Below are positions 11,589-21,921 of a stretch of 64,000 nucleotides of DNA, in pieces; position 1 is the first letter of the stretch, and each line of letters starts with the position of its first letter. The stretch covers positions 124,001 through 188,000 of the forward strand of contig JAQJVL010000111.1 of assembly GCA_035578905.1 (NCBI GenBank), read 5' to 3'. A program made the position numbers and the translations under genes. The DNA comes from Stictocephala bisonia (Eukaryota > Arthropoda > Insecta > Hemiptera > Membracidae). The notes under the pieces were generated by a model, which did no database searches, was not told the DNA's origin, and was given only the letters and a program-made list of their open reading frames with translations.

Positions 11589-12135
11589 AGAGCCAGAACT
11601 CATGATCACTGCTGACCTCTTTATCAGACTTTAATCTTGTATAATATTTAATCTATATATTTATCATACTCTTACTTATATAAGATCTAACATATATCAG
11701 AATTTACTCACAGACTGAACATACAAAAATACAACACTAGGGGAAGAAAGAAATTTGACTTACTGCAACATCGACTCGCAAAAACAGGTAACTCACTTTT
11801 TAATAGCTGTGTAAAATCTTTTAATAAATTACACCACACTACTCAGCTTACTCCACTTAATAGGGTTACGATTATAATACATGAATGGCTGATTGACAAT
11901 CATTTTACAGTGTAAATGAAGTTTTAGACAAAGAAATAGACATAATTTTTAGTCTACTCTAGTTATTTTTACAGTTTTATATTTTACATAGTTATACATA
12001 GCATATTGTTATTTATTTATTGTTATTTTTTACTATCGTTACTATTTACTATCGTTATTTTTATTATTGTCATTCTTATGTGACGCAGCCTATTTTCATG
12101 TACAACGGATCAATAGCAATAAAGGTTCTTATGTG
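11589..12135 (+). pseudogene. LINE (Jockey/CR1-like) ORF2 C-terminus and 3' UTR
   Basis: One frame from 11592 to a stop at 11913-11915 reads the conserved tail of Jockey/CR1-type reverse transcriptases. It has an HC-x-PLYQTL segment, YNTRGRKKFDLLQHRLAKTG, NSLFNSCVKSFNKL, and an EWL near the end. Four stop codons interrupt the first third. A 3' UTR rich in TTATT follows, with tcatgtacaac and aatagcaataaagg near 12100-12130, containing an AATAAA. The copy is 5'-truncated and dead. No target duplication was found. Confidence 0.82.
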
Positions 12136-13513
12136 TTAATGCAACGGGAAGTCGTGAAAGCCCTGCAACATGTATTATGAATACTCATGATTACATTCTC
12201 ACACCAATTCCTGTAGGTTTATTTTAGTTAAAACGATAATCATTCATGCGTAACTTTCATACACACATATATGTTCTAATAAGTACGATACCCGTCAAAA
12301 TAACCCCTTTTTTCGGAGAAATTACATACTTTTCGAAAGTGAAAACAATATTTACAATATCACGAATGAACTAAGTTCAGTTAGGAAAGAAAAGGGGAAG
12401 AAATTTGCTTTTTTGTTTACAGCCATAAAATACGTGGTTTTTACGAAACTAATTATCAACTCCGAATGTTATCAAATCCTCTTCGTTATTTTTTTCAAGC
12501 GATATAAACGACTCACTATCCCCTCTCCCTGCACCTACCATCAGACATTCAGGTGTTGACAAAAGTAGGAGGGGGAGTAATCCTGTCCCGTCCTGTCCAA
12601 CCGAGCGTGCTCGGACACGCCGCATCATGTATCCCACGGGCATTAACCATTGTTGTCGTATTAGCTTGTTTCATATGAGAAATATATTACTTGGTTGATG
12701 TAGTAACATATTATGCTAATCCTCTTCACAACTTTTAAATAGATAAAATATGAAATAGTATAAAATTATAGCAGCGTGTATTTTGTTTGATTATTTATTA
12801 ATCTACTATTAAACCTGAATTAAATTTATGTTCAGTGCAAGCTGTATATTTGGACTAAACGATACTCAGATGATATGTGAAAAATTTATACATAATACTT
12901 AATCTTATTTGATGTTTTCGCAGTATATATTAAAATGTTAAACAGATAAAAAATCTGTTCAGTTATCTCTGGTAAAATTGTATCCATTTTTAATATTAAC
13001 GATGTTCAAAAATAACAATGGGTGCGAGGTAATCTAGTGTACTGAAGTAGGTGGCCTCAAGTAGTCTCCACGTTAGTATACGGCCTACTAATTATGCATT
13101 TAATTAGGTTACACCATATTTTTTCTCCTGTTTTTTTGATTACATATTCGTTTATAATTAATTGTTTTTGTAGCAAATAAATAATTTATTTCAAACATTA
13201 AAACTTTACTTCTATTTGAAAAAAAATTGGAAGACAATATTTTATATTTGTAATTAGTTTACTTGGGTTATGGCTATTATTTACCGGAATGGTTATTAAT
13301 ACTGGGAGAATCCCATTAGTCAAATTTAATTTTACCATAAAAGTAAATTTTATACAAAAATTAAAACATTAAAAAAAACTGAATGATTGTATTCAAAATA
13401 CAGTTTTTTACATGAATTTAAGCCTATCTAACATCTTATTAATTGATTTATTAATTTACATTTTAATGTTTAAAAGTCTGATGGTTTCAGCCTGTATGTT
13501 TCTCTATTTGCAG
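12136..13513. other. Intergenic with one GC-elevated island
   Basis: This is mostly AT-rich. Positions 12510-12650 are noticeably GC-richer and open on the minus strand (12643 to 12449), with a ccgag-cgtg-ctcgg inverted repeat near 12600. No domain was recognised and splice sites are not convincing, so no gene is called. Confidence 0.55.
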
Positions 13514-13642
13514 GCAAGCGTTATACGGCACGTAACGATGACGCCGAGAGACGTGTGCGGTCTGATGGGACAGGACAATATACGTCCTGACACAATGAAA
13601 TATTCACCGGTACTAAACCGGGAACAGAAGACACGCACGTGA
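13514..13642 (+). CDS. Candidate terminal exon, unknown product
   Basis: A pyrimidine-rich tract ending tctctatttgcag immediately precedes 13514, a good splice-acceptor context. The following segment of about 126 nt is GC-richer than its surroundings and stays open to a TGA at 13640. It reads ASVIRHVTMTPRDVCGLMG and continues with a charged tail. No family is recognised. It could be the last coding exon of a host gene on the plus strand, a fragment of a mobile element, or chance. Confidence 0.25.
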   Translation, partial: ASVIRHVTMTPRDVCGLMGQDNIRPDTMKYSPVLNREQKTRT

Positions 13643-13668
13643 CGTCACCGGCCAGAGTAATGACGTCA
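13636..13668. promoter_or_regulatory. Paired CRE-like palindromes with overlapping E-box
   Basis: Two perfect TGACGTCA octamers lie at 13640-13647 and 13661-13668, 21 bp apart (two helical turns). CACGTG at 13636-13641 overlaps the first. TGACGTCA is the consensus for CREB/ATF bZIP dimers and CACGTG for bHLH factors. Function is inferred from motif identity only. Confidence 0.4.
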
Positions 13669-13672
13669 TGGA

Positions 13673-14079
13673 AACAAACGGGGAATGTCAAAAAAATATT
13701 TGTTGTCTGTACAAATTAATTTTCATAAATTTCACAGCTAAAATAATTTTCTTAAAAACATTTAGAGTAAAAACAACTAGTCGGTACAAACGTAAAAATT
13801 TAACATTTTTTCTTCACGACCTGCATTGAATTACCTTACTCATTTAAATAAGATATGTTAGGAAATAAAAACCTTAATATTTATTATGAAACATCAATTG
13901 TAAAAGTTGTAAGTCATAATCCCGTATACTGCATTAAAAACTAAAAACTGTGTCTAAAACATCGGATTTTAGGTTATTTATAATTCTAACACATTATTTC
14001 TTAAGATCAAATAAAGTTGTACTTGTCACATAGCTCATATAATAAAGTTAACAAATAAAATAATTAAAGCAATCGTGCT
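13673..14079. other. AT-rich spacer, no gene seen
   Basis: No coding frame or recognisable repeat lies between the CRE-like sites and the 36-bp array. Confidence 0.7.
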
Positions 14080-14787
14080 GTGCACAACCACCATACGTGT
14101 AAGGACGGGGCTGTGGGCCAATACCACCGTACGTGTAAGGGCGGGCCTGTGGGCCAATACCACCGTACGTGTAAGGGTGGGCCTGTGGACCAATACCACC
14201 GTACGTGTAAGGGCGGCCCTGTGGGCCAATACCACCGTACGTGTAAGGGCGGGCCTGTGGGCCAATATCACCGTACGTGTAAGGGCGGGCCTGTGGGCCA
14301 ATACCACCATACGTGTAAGGGCGGGCCTGTGGGGCAATACCACCGTACGTGTAAGGGCGGCCCTGAGGGCCAATACCACCGTACGTGTAAGGGCGGGCCT
14401 GTGGGCCAATACCACCGTACGTGTAAGGGCGGTCCTGTGGGCCAATACCACCGTACATGTAAGGGTGGGCCTGTGGGCCAATACCACCGTATGTGTAAGG
14501 GCGGGTAGTTGTGCCAATACCCCCGTAAGTGTATGGGTGGGTCGGTGGACCAATATCACCGTAAGTGTATGGGTGGGTCGGTGGGCAAATACCACCGTAA
14601 GTGTATGGGTGGGCCTGTGGGCCAATACCACCGTAAGTGTATGGGTGGGCCGACGGGCCAATACCACCGTAAATGTATGGGTGGGCTGTTGGGCCAATAT
14701 CACCGTACATAAGTGTATGGGTGGGCCGGTTGGTCAGTACTCCCGTACGTCCAAGTGCGGGAGGTTGGGCCAATACAACGGTATGTA
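14080..14787 (+). repeat. 36-bp GC-rich minisatellite, locus 2 (about 19-20 units)
   Basis: The unit is built on aataccaccgtacgtgtaagg plus gcgggcctgtgggcc. The first two thirds use the gtaagggcgg variant; the last third (from about 14510) shifts to gtatgggtgggtcggtg. A 36-bp period equals 12 codons, so several frames on both strands remain open for 200 or more codons; these are shadows. The core is shared with 3731-3986. Confidence 0.96.
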
Positions 14788-14944
14788 TTCACATTCAACC
14801 GTAGGACTCAGCGCCACTGGTATTTTAAGATTTAGTAGTAATCTAATAGAGTCATTTAAGTATTAAATCAATCAGCTGTTAAAAATAAATAAAAATAACA
14901 ATTTTGTATTAGGTTAATTAATAACATTGGGTGTGTACAGGCCT
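14788..14944. other. Short spacer
   Basis: AT-rich sequence lies between the minisatellite and repeat F, with nothing identifiable. Confidence 0.6.
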
Positions 14945-15145
14945 ATCAATAAATAGGATGCAACTGTAGTGAGTGAGTTACTGTAAATAAATTCACCTAT
15001 TATAAGTTTACTTGATAGCAGTTGATATAGGCCTAGTGATATTTGTAGTAATAATAATCGAAAAATCGAGGCCGAAGGCTGGTTGTCAGGAGTGCAGTAA
15101 GTGAAGGGGTTGGCACGCGAAGTGTGCAGGGGTGGCCCCGAGTTT
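14945..15145 (+). repeat. Dispersed repeat F, copy 2
   Basis: This aligns with 2853-3010 (ataaatagg, ttactgtaaataaatt, cctagtgatatttgtag, then a GC-rich tail with ggccgaagg and cgaagtgtgcagggg). The class is unknown. Confidence 0.5.
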
Positions 15146-15220
15146 ATAATGAATAATATAAGTTGTATCTGAAGTTAGTTAATCTCCTCTGTTGGCTGGG
15201 AGGTTAAATACAAACAGGCT

Positions 15221-15951
15221 GATTTTAATTAAATCAACTCGCTTCCTTACCAAACTTGGAGTTGACGGTTGAAAGGTACGCCTTCAGCTCTAGTCTCAGT
15301 GGGAGTTAATGTTTCCAAACAAAATGGTGTTGTTGGCTTTATATTTTAATTAAATCAACTCGCTTCCTTACCAAACTTGGTGTTGACGGTTGAAAGGTAC
15401 GCCTTCAGCTCTAGTCTCAGTGGGAGTTAATGTTTCCAAACAAAATGGTTTTGTTGGCTTTATATTTTAATTAAATCAACTCGCTTCCTTACCAAACTTG
15501 GTGTTGACGGTTGAAAGGTACGCCTTCAGCTCTAGTCTCAGTGGGAGTTAATGTTTCCATACAAGATGGTGTTGTTGGCTTTATATTTTAATTAAATCAA
15601 CTCGCTTCCTTACCAAACTTGGTGTTGACGGTTGAAAGGTACGCCTTCAGCTCTAGTCTCAGTGGGAGTTAATGTTTCCAAACAAAATGGTGTTGTTGGC
15701 TTTATATTTTAATTAAATCAACTCGCTTCCTTACCAACTTGGTGTTGGCGGTTGAAAGGTACGCCTTCAGCTCTAGTCTCAGTGGGAGTTAATGTTTCCA
15801 AACAAAATGGTGTTGTTGGCTTTATATTTTAATTAAATCAACTCGCTTCCTTACCAAACTTGGTGTTGGCGGTTGAAAGGTACGCCTTCAGCTCTAGTCT
15901 CAGTGGGAGTTAATGTTTCCAAACAAAATGGTGTTGTTGGCTTTATATTTT
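15221..15951 (+). repeat. 121-bp tandem array (6 units)
   Basis: The anchor caactcgcttcc occurs at 15235, 15356, 15477, 15598, 15719 and 15839. Units are nearly identical, differing by single bases, with one single-base deletion near 15740. Such homogeneity points to recent amplification or gene conversion. The unit carries gaaaggtacgccttcagctc. Confidence 0.97.
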
Positions 15952-16189
15952 CATAAAAAAGCTACGACTTTAAAACGTATAACAATTTTTAACATGTAAT
16001 ATAATAAGTTTAATTTATCAGAACAGTCCACTGATGGAATAAGACTGTCACAGCTTAGCTGTAGTAGATAAAACAAAACAATGCACAAATAAACTAACAA
16101 CTGATTATACGACAAAATAACTCTTTTACTTAATAAATTACCGTTTTTTAATTAGAAGAATTGGTATATCTCTGTAATTATGTATGGTA

Positions 16190-16300
16190 CTGGAGTGGTG
16201 GCTCAGTGGCTAATTCCTCAGACTGCGGAGGGCCGAATGTCCAAAGTTCGAAACCCCAACAGAGCTAACGGTTGGTATTTCACTCGTTGAATAAAGTTCA
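16190..16300 (+). mobile_element. tRNA-derived SINE, family A, copy 2
   Basis: Box A (tggctcagtgg, 16199-16209) and box B (gttcgaaacc, 16246-16255) are about 36 nt apart, as in tRNA genes. The tail agctaacggttggtatttcactcgttgaata is shared with copy 1 at 3188. Box A is better preserved here than in copy 1. The acceptor stem does not pair, so this is not a functional tRNA. Confidence 0.8.
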
Positions 16301-16502
16301 TGCACAAGTTTGACAAATAATAATAATTCTGAAGTACCTGTCTTGTGTGTTCTGCAAATTGTCATTTTATGACGGTGTTTTGAGCGTTTGCACAACTAAT
16401 TGAGATACATTGCTTCAAATTTATCGTTCAGCGTTTAACAGTTTTATTTGGGATATTTATATATATATTTTAATATAAAGTTAATAATTAGGGCTACTTA
16501 CG

Positions 16503-16781
16503 TATTTTTGGGATGTAATAAAATTCAAACTGAGTCCCTTAACACTTTTTATTAAAATTATTTCATACAACATGTTTCAACTTAAATGGTCATTTTAAAG
16601 TGTAAATTAAATAATTAAATTAAGTATATAATCATTTTTTTAATAAAATTTAAATAATTTTATTTAAATATATATTATTTTGTATAATAATTCTTTATAA
16701 TAACACTTTATAATAAATTGTGAAATAATTTTAATAAAAATGTTATGGGTACTCAGTTCGAATTTTATTACGTCCTAAATA
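16503..16781. mobile_element. Foldback MITE with ~63-bp terminal inverted repeats
   Basis: The left arm (16503-16568) and right arm (16719-16781) are inverted copies: ggatgtaataaaattcaaac opposite the complement ggacgtaataaaattcgaac, continuing through tttttattaaaattatttca. The interior is only about 150 bp and AT-rich. No transposase is present. The superfamily is uncertain and no clear target duplication was found. Confidence 0.8.
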
Positions 16782-17394
16782 TATATATTTATGTAAAGTT
16801 TTCTTAATCGTTGTATAATTTTAATGATTAAGAAGCAAGTTTTATTTAGCGATTATTAATATCCCATATAGCTGTAATTTTATTTTAATTACGTACGGTG
16901 TTAGAGCTTTATTTATTTCCTATATTTAAATATAATAACTTAATAATTGTTGTTTACAGAATAATATTTTAATCATATTGTTTTCAATGTGCATGTTTAG
17001 TTTATAAATATTTGCAAAGTAATTTACTAGAGTTAGAAGCCTTTTTCGTATAAGATTAAAGTGGGAACTTTGAGGGCTAATGAGCGAGGCCCTTAAGGCG
17101 TATCACAACACTTTTATTTTTCCCGCCATCTACAATATCTGAGCTTTAAAATGAGCCGTGAGTGGAGTGTAGCGCTTGGAATTTTGACGTAACCGATTTG
17201 CCTTACGAAATAAAATATATAGATGGTTTCTTACAAGACAAACTTACAAAAAAATCACCAAACTAAATTTAGAAAAATAACAAATGTATATTTATCATAT
17301 TAAATTTTCCATGAACGTGTTGACAGAAATATCCCGAAACAATTTAAACCCTTTCACAATTCATTTATTTACGACTGACAGCCGTGTTGCTCTG
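16782..17394. other. AT-rich intergenic sequence, no gene seen
   Basis: A slightly GC-richer segment at 17040-17220 (containing gagggctaatgagcgaggccc) may belong to an unidentified repeat. No coding frame was found. Confidence 0.6.
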
Positions 17395-17495
17395 CTACTT
17401 CACAAACTTTACCCGTCAGACAGCTGACTTTTAATTACCTTCAAACGGCTAATTACAGTTTATCCACTACCTTTTACTTATTAATTATTTGTAAT
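17395..17495 (+). repeat. Dispersed repeat E, copy 2
   Basis: This matches the second half of the copies at 3505 and 42668 (cttcaaacggctaattacag, then tttacttattaatta). The first half is diverged. Confidence 0.5.
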
Positions 17496-18270
17496 TATGT
17501 TTATCAGGTTTATAAGTGTTTATAATGAAGTATTTAAATGTCGAATTTTATATTATTTTATTTATCCTTATCATATATTTTTAATATCATTCTGATTATT
17601 AATAAAATTAAAATGTTGGTCTTGTTGATGGTTTAGATGTTGCAGATATTTCTAGTTAGTAAACTGAGATATACGTTTTATATGAATATAAATGTATATA
17701 AATACATATTAATTGTAAACAATGTTGAGTATATTACGCTATTCATCTTTATTTAGACTTATCTTCTTTTTCTGAGAGGTTGTAAAAATTCTAAAAATAG
17801 TCTCCAAAAATTATTGCAAAATGAAAGATAAAACCCTGATTGTTAAAATTCTCTTACATACTTTTTTTAAATCTTAAACTAGATTTTTATTTTTAGTAAA
17901 TAACTTGGTTGTTGCCTTAATCTTATAAGAGCCAACTATCAGTTTGCATTGTTTTATATTTATTTTAATGTTAAAAATAGTTTTAAATATGAACATAATT
18001 ATTTAACAAATTTTAATAATTTTTAATTATTTTATAAATATTCTTAACCTAAAGAACTAATTGCGAAAATTATTTAAGAGTGTCACCATTACTAAGTGAA
18101 TGTTAAGATCAGAGTTCAGTAGGAAGTATGCGTGCAATTACATTGCTATAAATAGCAACAACGTATCAACTAAAGATAATTGTTATATTTTGTTATAATA
18201 GATTCATTTGGGTGGGTTACACATAGGAAGATCACACTCCCTGCTAGACGCAAGATATTATAGGTATCAT
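17496..18270. other. AT-rich intergenic sequence, no gene seen
   Basis: This is very AT-rich and low in complexity, leading up to the 18-bp array. Confidence 0.7.
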
Positions 18271-21200
18271 CCAAGATGTCAAGGTAGTACAAGATGTCAA
18301 GGTAGTACAAGATGTCAAGGTAGTATGAGATGTCAAGGTAGTACAAGATGTCAAGGTAGTACAAGATGTCGAGGTAGTACAAGATGTCAAGGTAGTACAA
18401 GATGTCAAGGTAGTACAAGATGTCAAGGTAGTACAAGATGTCAAGGTAGTACAAGATGTCAAGGTAGTACAAGATGTCAAGGAAGTACAAGATGTCAAGG
18501 TAGTACAAGATGTCAAGGTAGTACAAGATGTCAAGGTAGTACATGATATCAAGGTAGTACAAGATGTCAAGGTAGTACAAGATGTCAAGGTAGTACAAGA
18601 TGTCAAGGTAGTACAAGATGTCAAGGTAGTACAAGATGTCAAGGTAGTACAAGATGTCAAGGTAGTACAAGATGTCAAGGAAGTACAATATGTCAAGGTA
18701 GTACAAGATGTCAAGGTAGTACAAGATGTCAAGGTAGTACAAGATGTCAAGGTAGTACAAGATGTCAAGGTAGTACAAGATGTCAAGGTAGTACAAGATG
18801 TCAAGGTAGTACAAGATGTCAAGGTAGTACAATATGTCAAGGTAGTACAATATGTCAAGGTAGTACAATATGTCAAGGTAGTACAAGATGTCAAGTTAGT
18901 ACAATATGTCAAGGTACTACAAGATGTCAAGGTAGTACAAGATGTCAAGATAGTACAAGATGTCAAGGTAGTATGAGATGTCAAGGTAGTACAAGATGTC
19001 AAGGTAGTACAAGATGTCAAGGTAGTACAAGATGTCAAGGTAGTACAAGATGTCAAGGTAGTATGAGATGTCAAGGTAGTATGAGATGTCAAGGTAGTAC
19101 AATATGTCTAGGTAGTACAAGAGGTCAAGGTAGTACAATATGTCAAGGTACTATAAGATGTCAAGGTAGTACAAGATGTCAAGGTAGTACAAGATGTCAA
19201 GGTAGTACAAGATGTCAAGGTAGTAGAAGATGTCAAGGAAGTATGAGATGTCAAGGTAGTACAAGATGTCAAGGTAGTACAAGATGTCAAGGTAGTACAA
19301 GATGTCAAGGTAGTACAAGATGTCAAGGAAGTACAAGATGTCAAGGTAGTACAAGATGTCAAGGTAGTATGAGATGTCAAGGTAGTACAAGATGTCAAGG
19401 TAGTACAAGATGTCAAGGTAGTACAATATGTCAAGGTAGTACAAGATGTCAAGGTAGTACAATATATCAAGGTAGTACAAGATGTCAAGGTAGTACAAGA
19501 TGTCAAGGTAGTACAAGATGTCAAGGTAGTACAAGATGTCAAGGTAGTACAAGATGTCAAGGTAGTACAAGATGTCAAGGTAGTACAAGATGTCAAGGTA
19601 GTACAAGATGTCAAGGTAGTACAAGATGTCAAGGTAGTACAATATGTCAAGGTAGTACAATATGTCAAGGTAGTACAAGATGTCAAGTTAGTACAATATG
19701 TCAAGGTACTACAAGATGTCAAGGTAGTACAAGATGTCAAGATAGTACGAGATGTCAAGGTAGTACGAGATGTCAAGGTAGTACAAGATGTCAAGGTAGT
19801 ACAAGATGTCAAGGTAGTACAAGATGTCAAGGTAGTACAAGATGTCAAGGTAGTACAAGATGTCAAGGTAGTACAAGATGTCAAGGTAGTACAAGATGTC
19901 AAGGAAGTACAAGATGTCAAGGTAGTACAAGATGTCAAGGTAGTACAAGATGTCAAGGTAGTACAAGATGTCAAGGTAGTACAAGATGTCAAGGTAGTAC
20001 AAGATGACAAGGTAGTACAAGATGTCAAGGTAGTACAATATGTCAAGGTAGTACAATATGTCAAGGTAGTACAAGATGTCAAGTTAGTACAATATGTCAA
20101 GGTACTACAAGATGTCAATGTAGTACAAGATGTCAAGGTAGTACAAGAGGTCAAGGTAGTACAATATGTCAAGGTACTATAAGATGTCAAGGTAGTACAA
20201 GATGTCAAGGTAGTACAAGATGTCAAGGTAGTACAAGATGTCAAGGTAGTACAAGATGTCAAGGTAGTACAAGATGTCAAGATAGTACAAGATGTCAAGG
20301 TAGTACAATATGTCAAGGTAGTACAAGAGGTCAAGGTAGTACAATATGTCAAGGTACTATAAGATGTCAAGGTAGTACAAGATGTCAAGGTAGTACAAGA
20401 TGTCAAGGTAGTACAAGATGTCAAGGTAGTACAAGATGTCAAGGTAGTACAAGATGTCAAGGTAGTACAAGATGTCAAGGTAGTACAAGATGTCTAGGTA
20501 GTACAAGAGGTCAAGGTAGTACAATATGTCAAGGTACTATAAGATGTCAAGGTAGTACAATATGTCTAGGTAGTACAAGAGGTCAAGGTAGTACAATATG
20601 TCAAGGTACTATAAGATGTCAAGGTAGTACAAGATGTCAAGGTAGTACAAGATGTCAAGGTAGTACAAGATGTCAAGGTAGTACAAGATGTCAAGGAAGT
20701 ATGAGATGTCAAGGTAGTACAAGATGTCAAGGTAGTACAAGATGTCAAGGTAGTACAAGATGTCAAGGTAGTACAAGATGTCAAGGAAGTACAAGATGTC
20801 AAGGTAGTACGAGATGTCAAGGTAGTATGAGATGTCAAGGTAGTACAAGATGTCAAGGTAGTACAAGATGTCAAGGTAGTACAAGATGTCAAGGTAGTAC
20901 AAGATGTCAAGGTAGTACAAGATGTCAAGGTATTACAAGATGTCAAGGTAGTACAAGATGTCAAGGTAGTACAAGATGTCAAGGTAGTACAAGATGTCAA
21001 GGTAGTACAAGATGTCAAGGTAGTACAAGATGTCAAGGTAGTACAAGATGTCAAGGTAGTACAAGATGTCAAGGTAGTACAAGATGTCAAGGTAGTACAA
21101 TATGTCAAGGTAGTACAATATGTCAAGGTAGTACAAGATGTCAAGTTAGTACAATATGTCAAGGTACTACAAGATATCAAGGTAGTACAAGATGTCAAGA

Positions 21201-21560
21201 TAGTACGAGATGTCAAGGTAGTACGAGATGTCAAGGTAGTACAAGATGTCAAGGTAGTACAAGATGTCAAGGTAGTACAAGATGTCAAGGTAGTACAAGA
21301 TGTCAAGGTAGTACAAGATGTCAAGGTAGTACAAGATGTCAAGGTAGTACAAGATGTCAAGGAAGTACAAGATGTCAAGGTAGTACAAGATGTCAAGGTA
21401 GTACAAGATGTCAAGGTAGTACAAGATGTCAAGGTAGTACAAGATGTCAAGGTAGTACAAGATGTCAAGGAAGTATGAGATGTCAAGGTAGTACAAGATG
21501 TCAAGGTAGTACAAGATGTAAAGGTAGTACAAGATGTCAAGGTAGTTCAAGATGTCAAGT
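18271..21560 (+). repeat. 18-bp minisatellite array, about 183 copies
   Basis: The unit is acaagatgtcaaggtagt. It is uninterrupted for about 3.3 kb with strict 18-bp phasing. Variant units (atatgtc, gagatgtc, caagttagt, caaggtact, caagaggtc) recur in blocks. The marker caagttagt lies at 18892, 19684, 20080 and 21142, with spacings of 44, 22 and 59 units exactly. The marker gaggtcaagg lies at 19121, 20147, 20327, 20507 and 20579. Blocks of many units have therefore been duplicated as wholes. Eighteen bases equal six codons, so three frames stay open for up to 456 codons; none has a gene-like start or flanks. Confidence 0.98.
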
Positions 21561-21921
21561 ACTTCTGTTTATGAAAATAATTTATTTTATTCATGCTACA
21601 TTACAGAAAAAGAGCAATTTCAATGTATCATTAAAACTTAATAACAGTATAAAGCATGAAAAACAAAGTTAAATAGTGAGAAGAAGACGTGACGGCACAG
21701 ATTGTATTTATTTCGCTGGTAATCACTCATACTGGATTAAAATTCTCCTGGAATTTATAATTAAATTATAACACTGCTAGTGTTCCAATTTAGTGTATAA
21801 CTCAAAAGAGTCGAATGACGGCATTTTGTTATAAACAAAATAAACCAATTTCCACTTGTTTAGTGGCAAACAGACCATAAACACTACGTGGTGACATTGA
21901 AAAAGGATTTACGCATGCGTG
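21561..21921. other. Spacer, no gene seen
   Basis: No coding frame was recognised. An acgcatgcgt palindrome lies directly before the LTR. Confidence 0.65.

Noticed and set aside
12449..12643. Minus-strand frame in a GC-elevated island
   Set aside because: No convincing splice sites or recognisable family were found, so it is noted only as a composition anomaly.
14035..14866. Open frames of 142-263 codons in the 36-bp minisatellite
   Set aside because: Several overlapping frames on both strands are open at once with 12-residue periodicity and no coding context.
3188..16300. Functional tRNA genes at the box A/box B sites
   Set aside because: Acceptor and anticodon stems do not form, and both copies share a non-tRNA body, so they are SINEs.
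18170..21672. Long open frames (up to 456 codons) as repeat-protein genes
   Set aside because: They follow exactly from the 18-bp unit being a stop-free multiple of three. They exist in three frames on both strands at once and end where the array ends.
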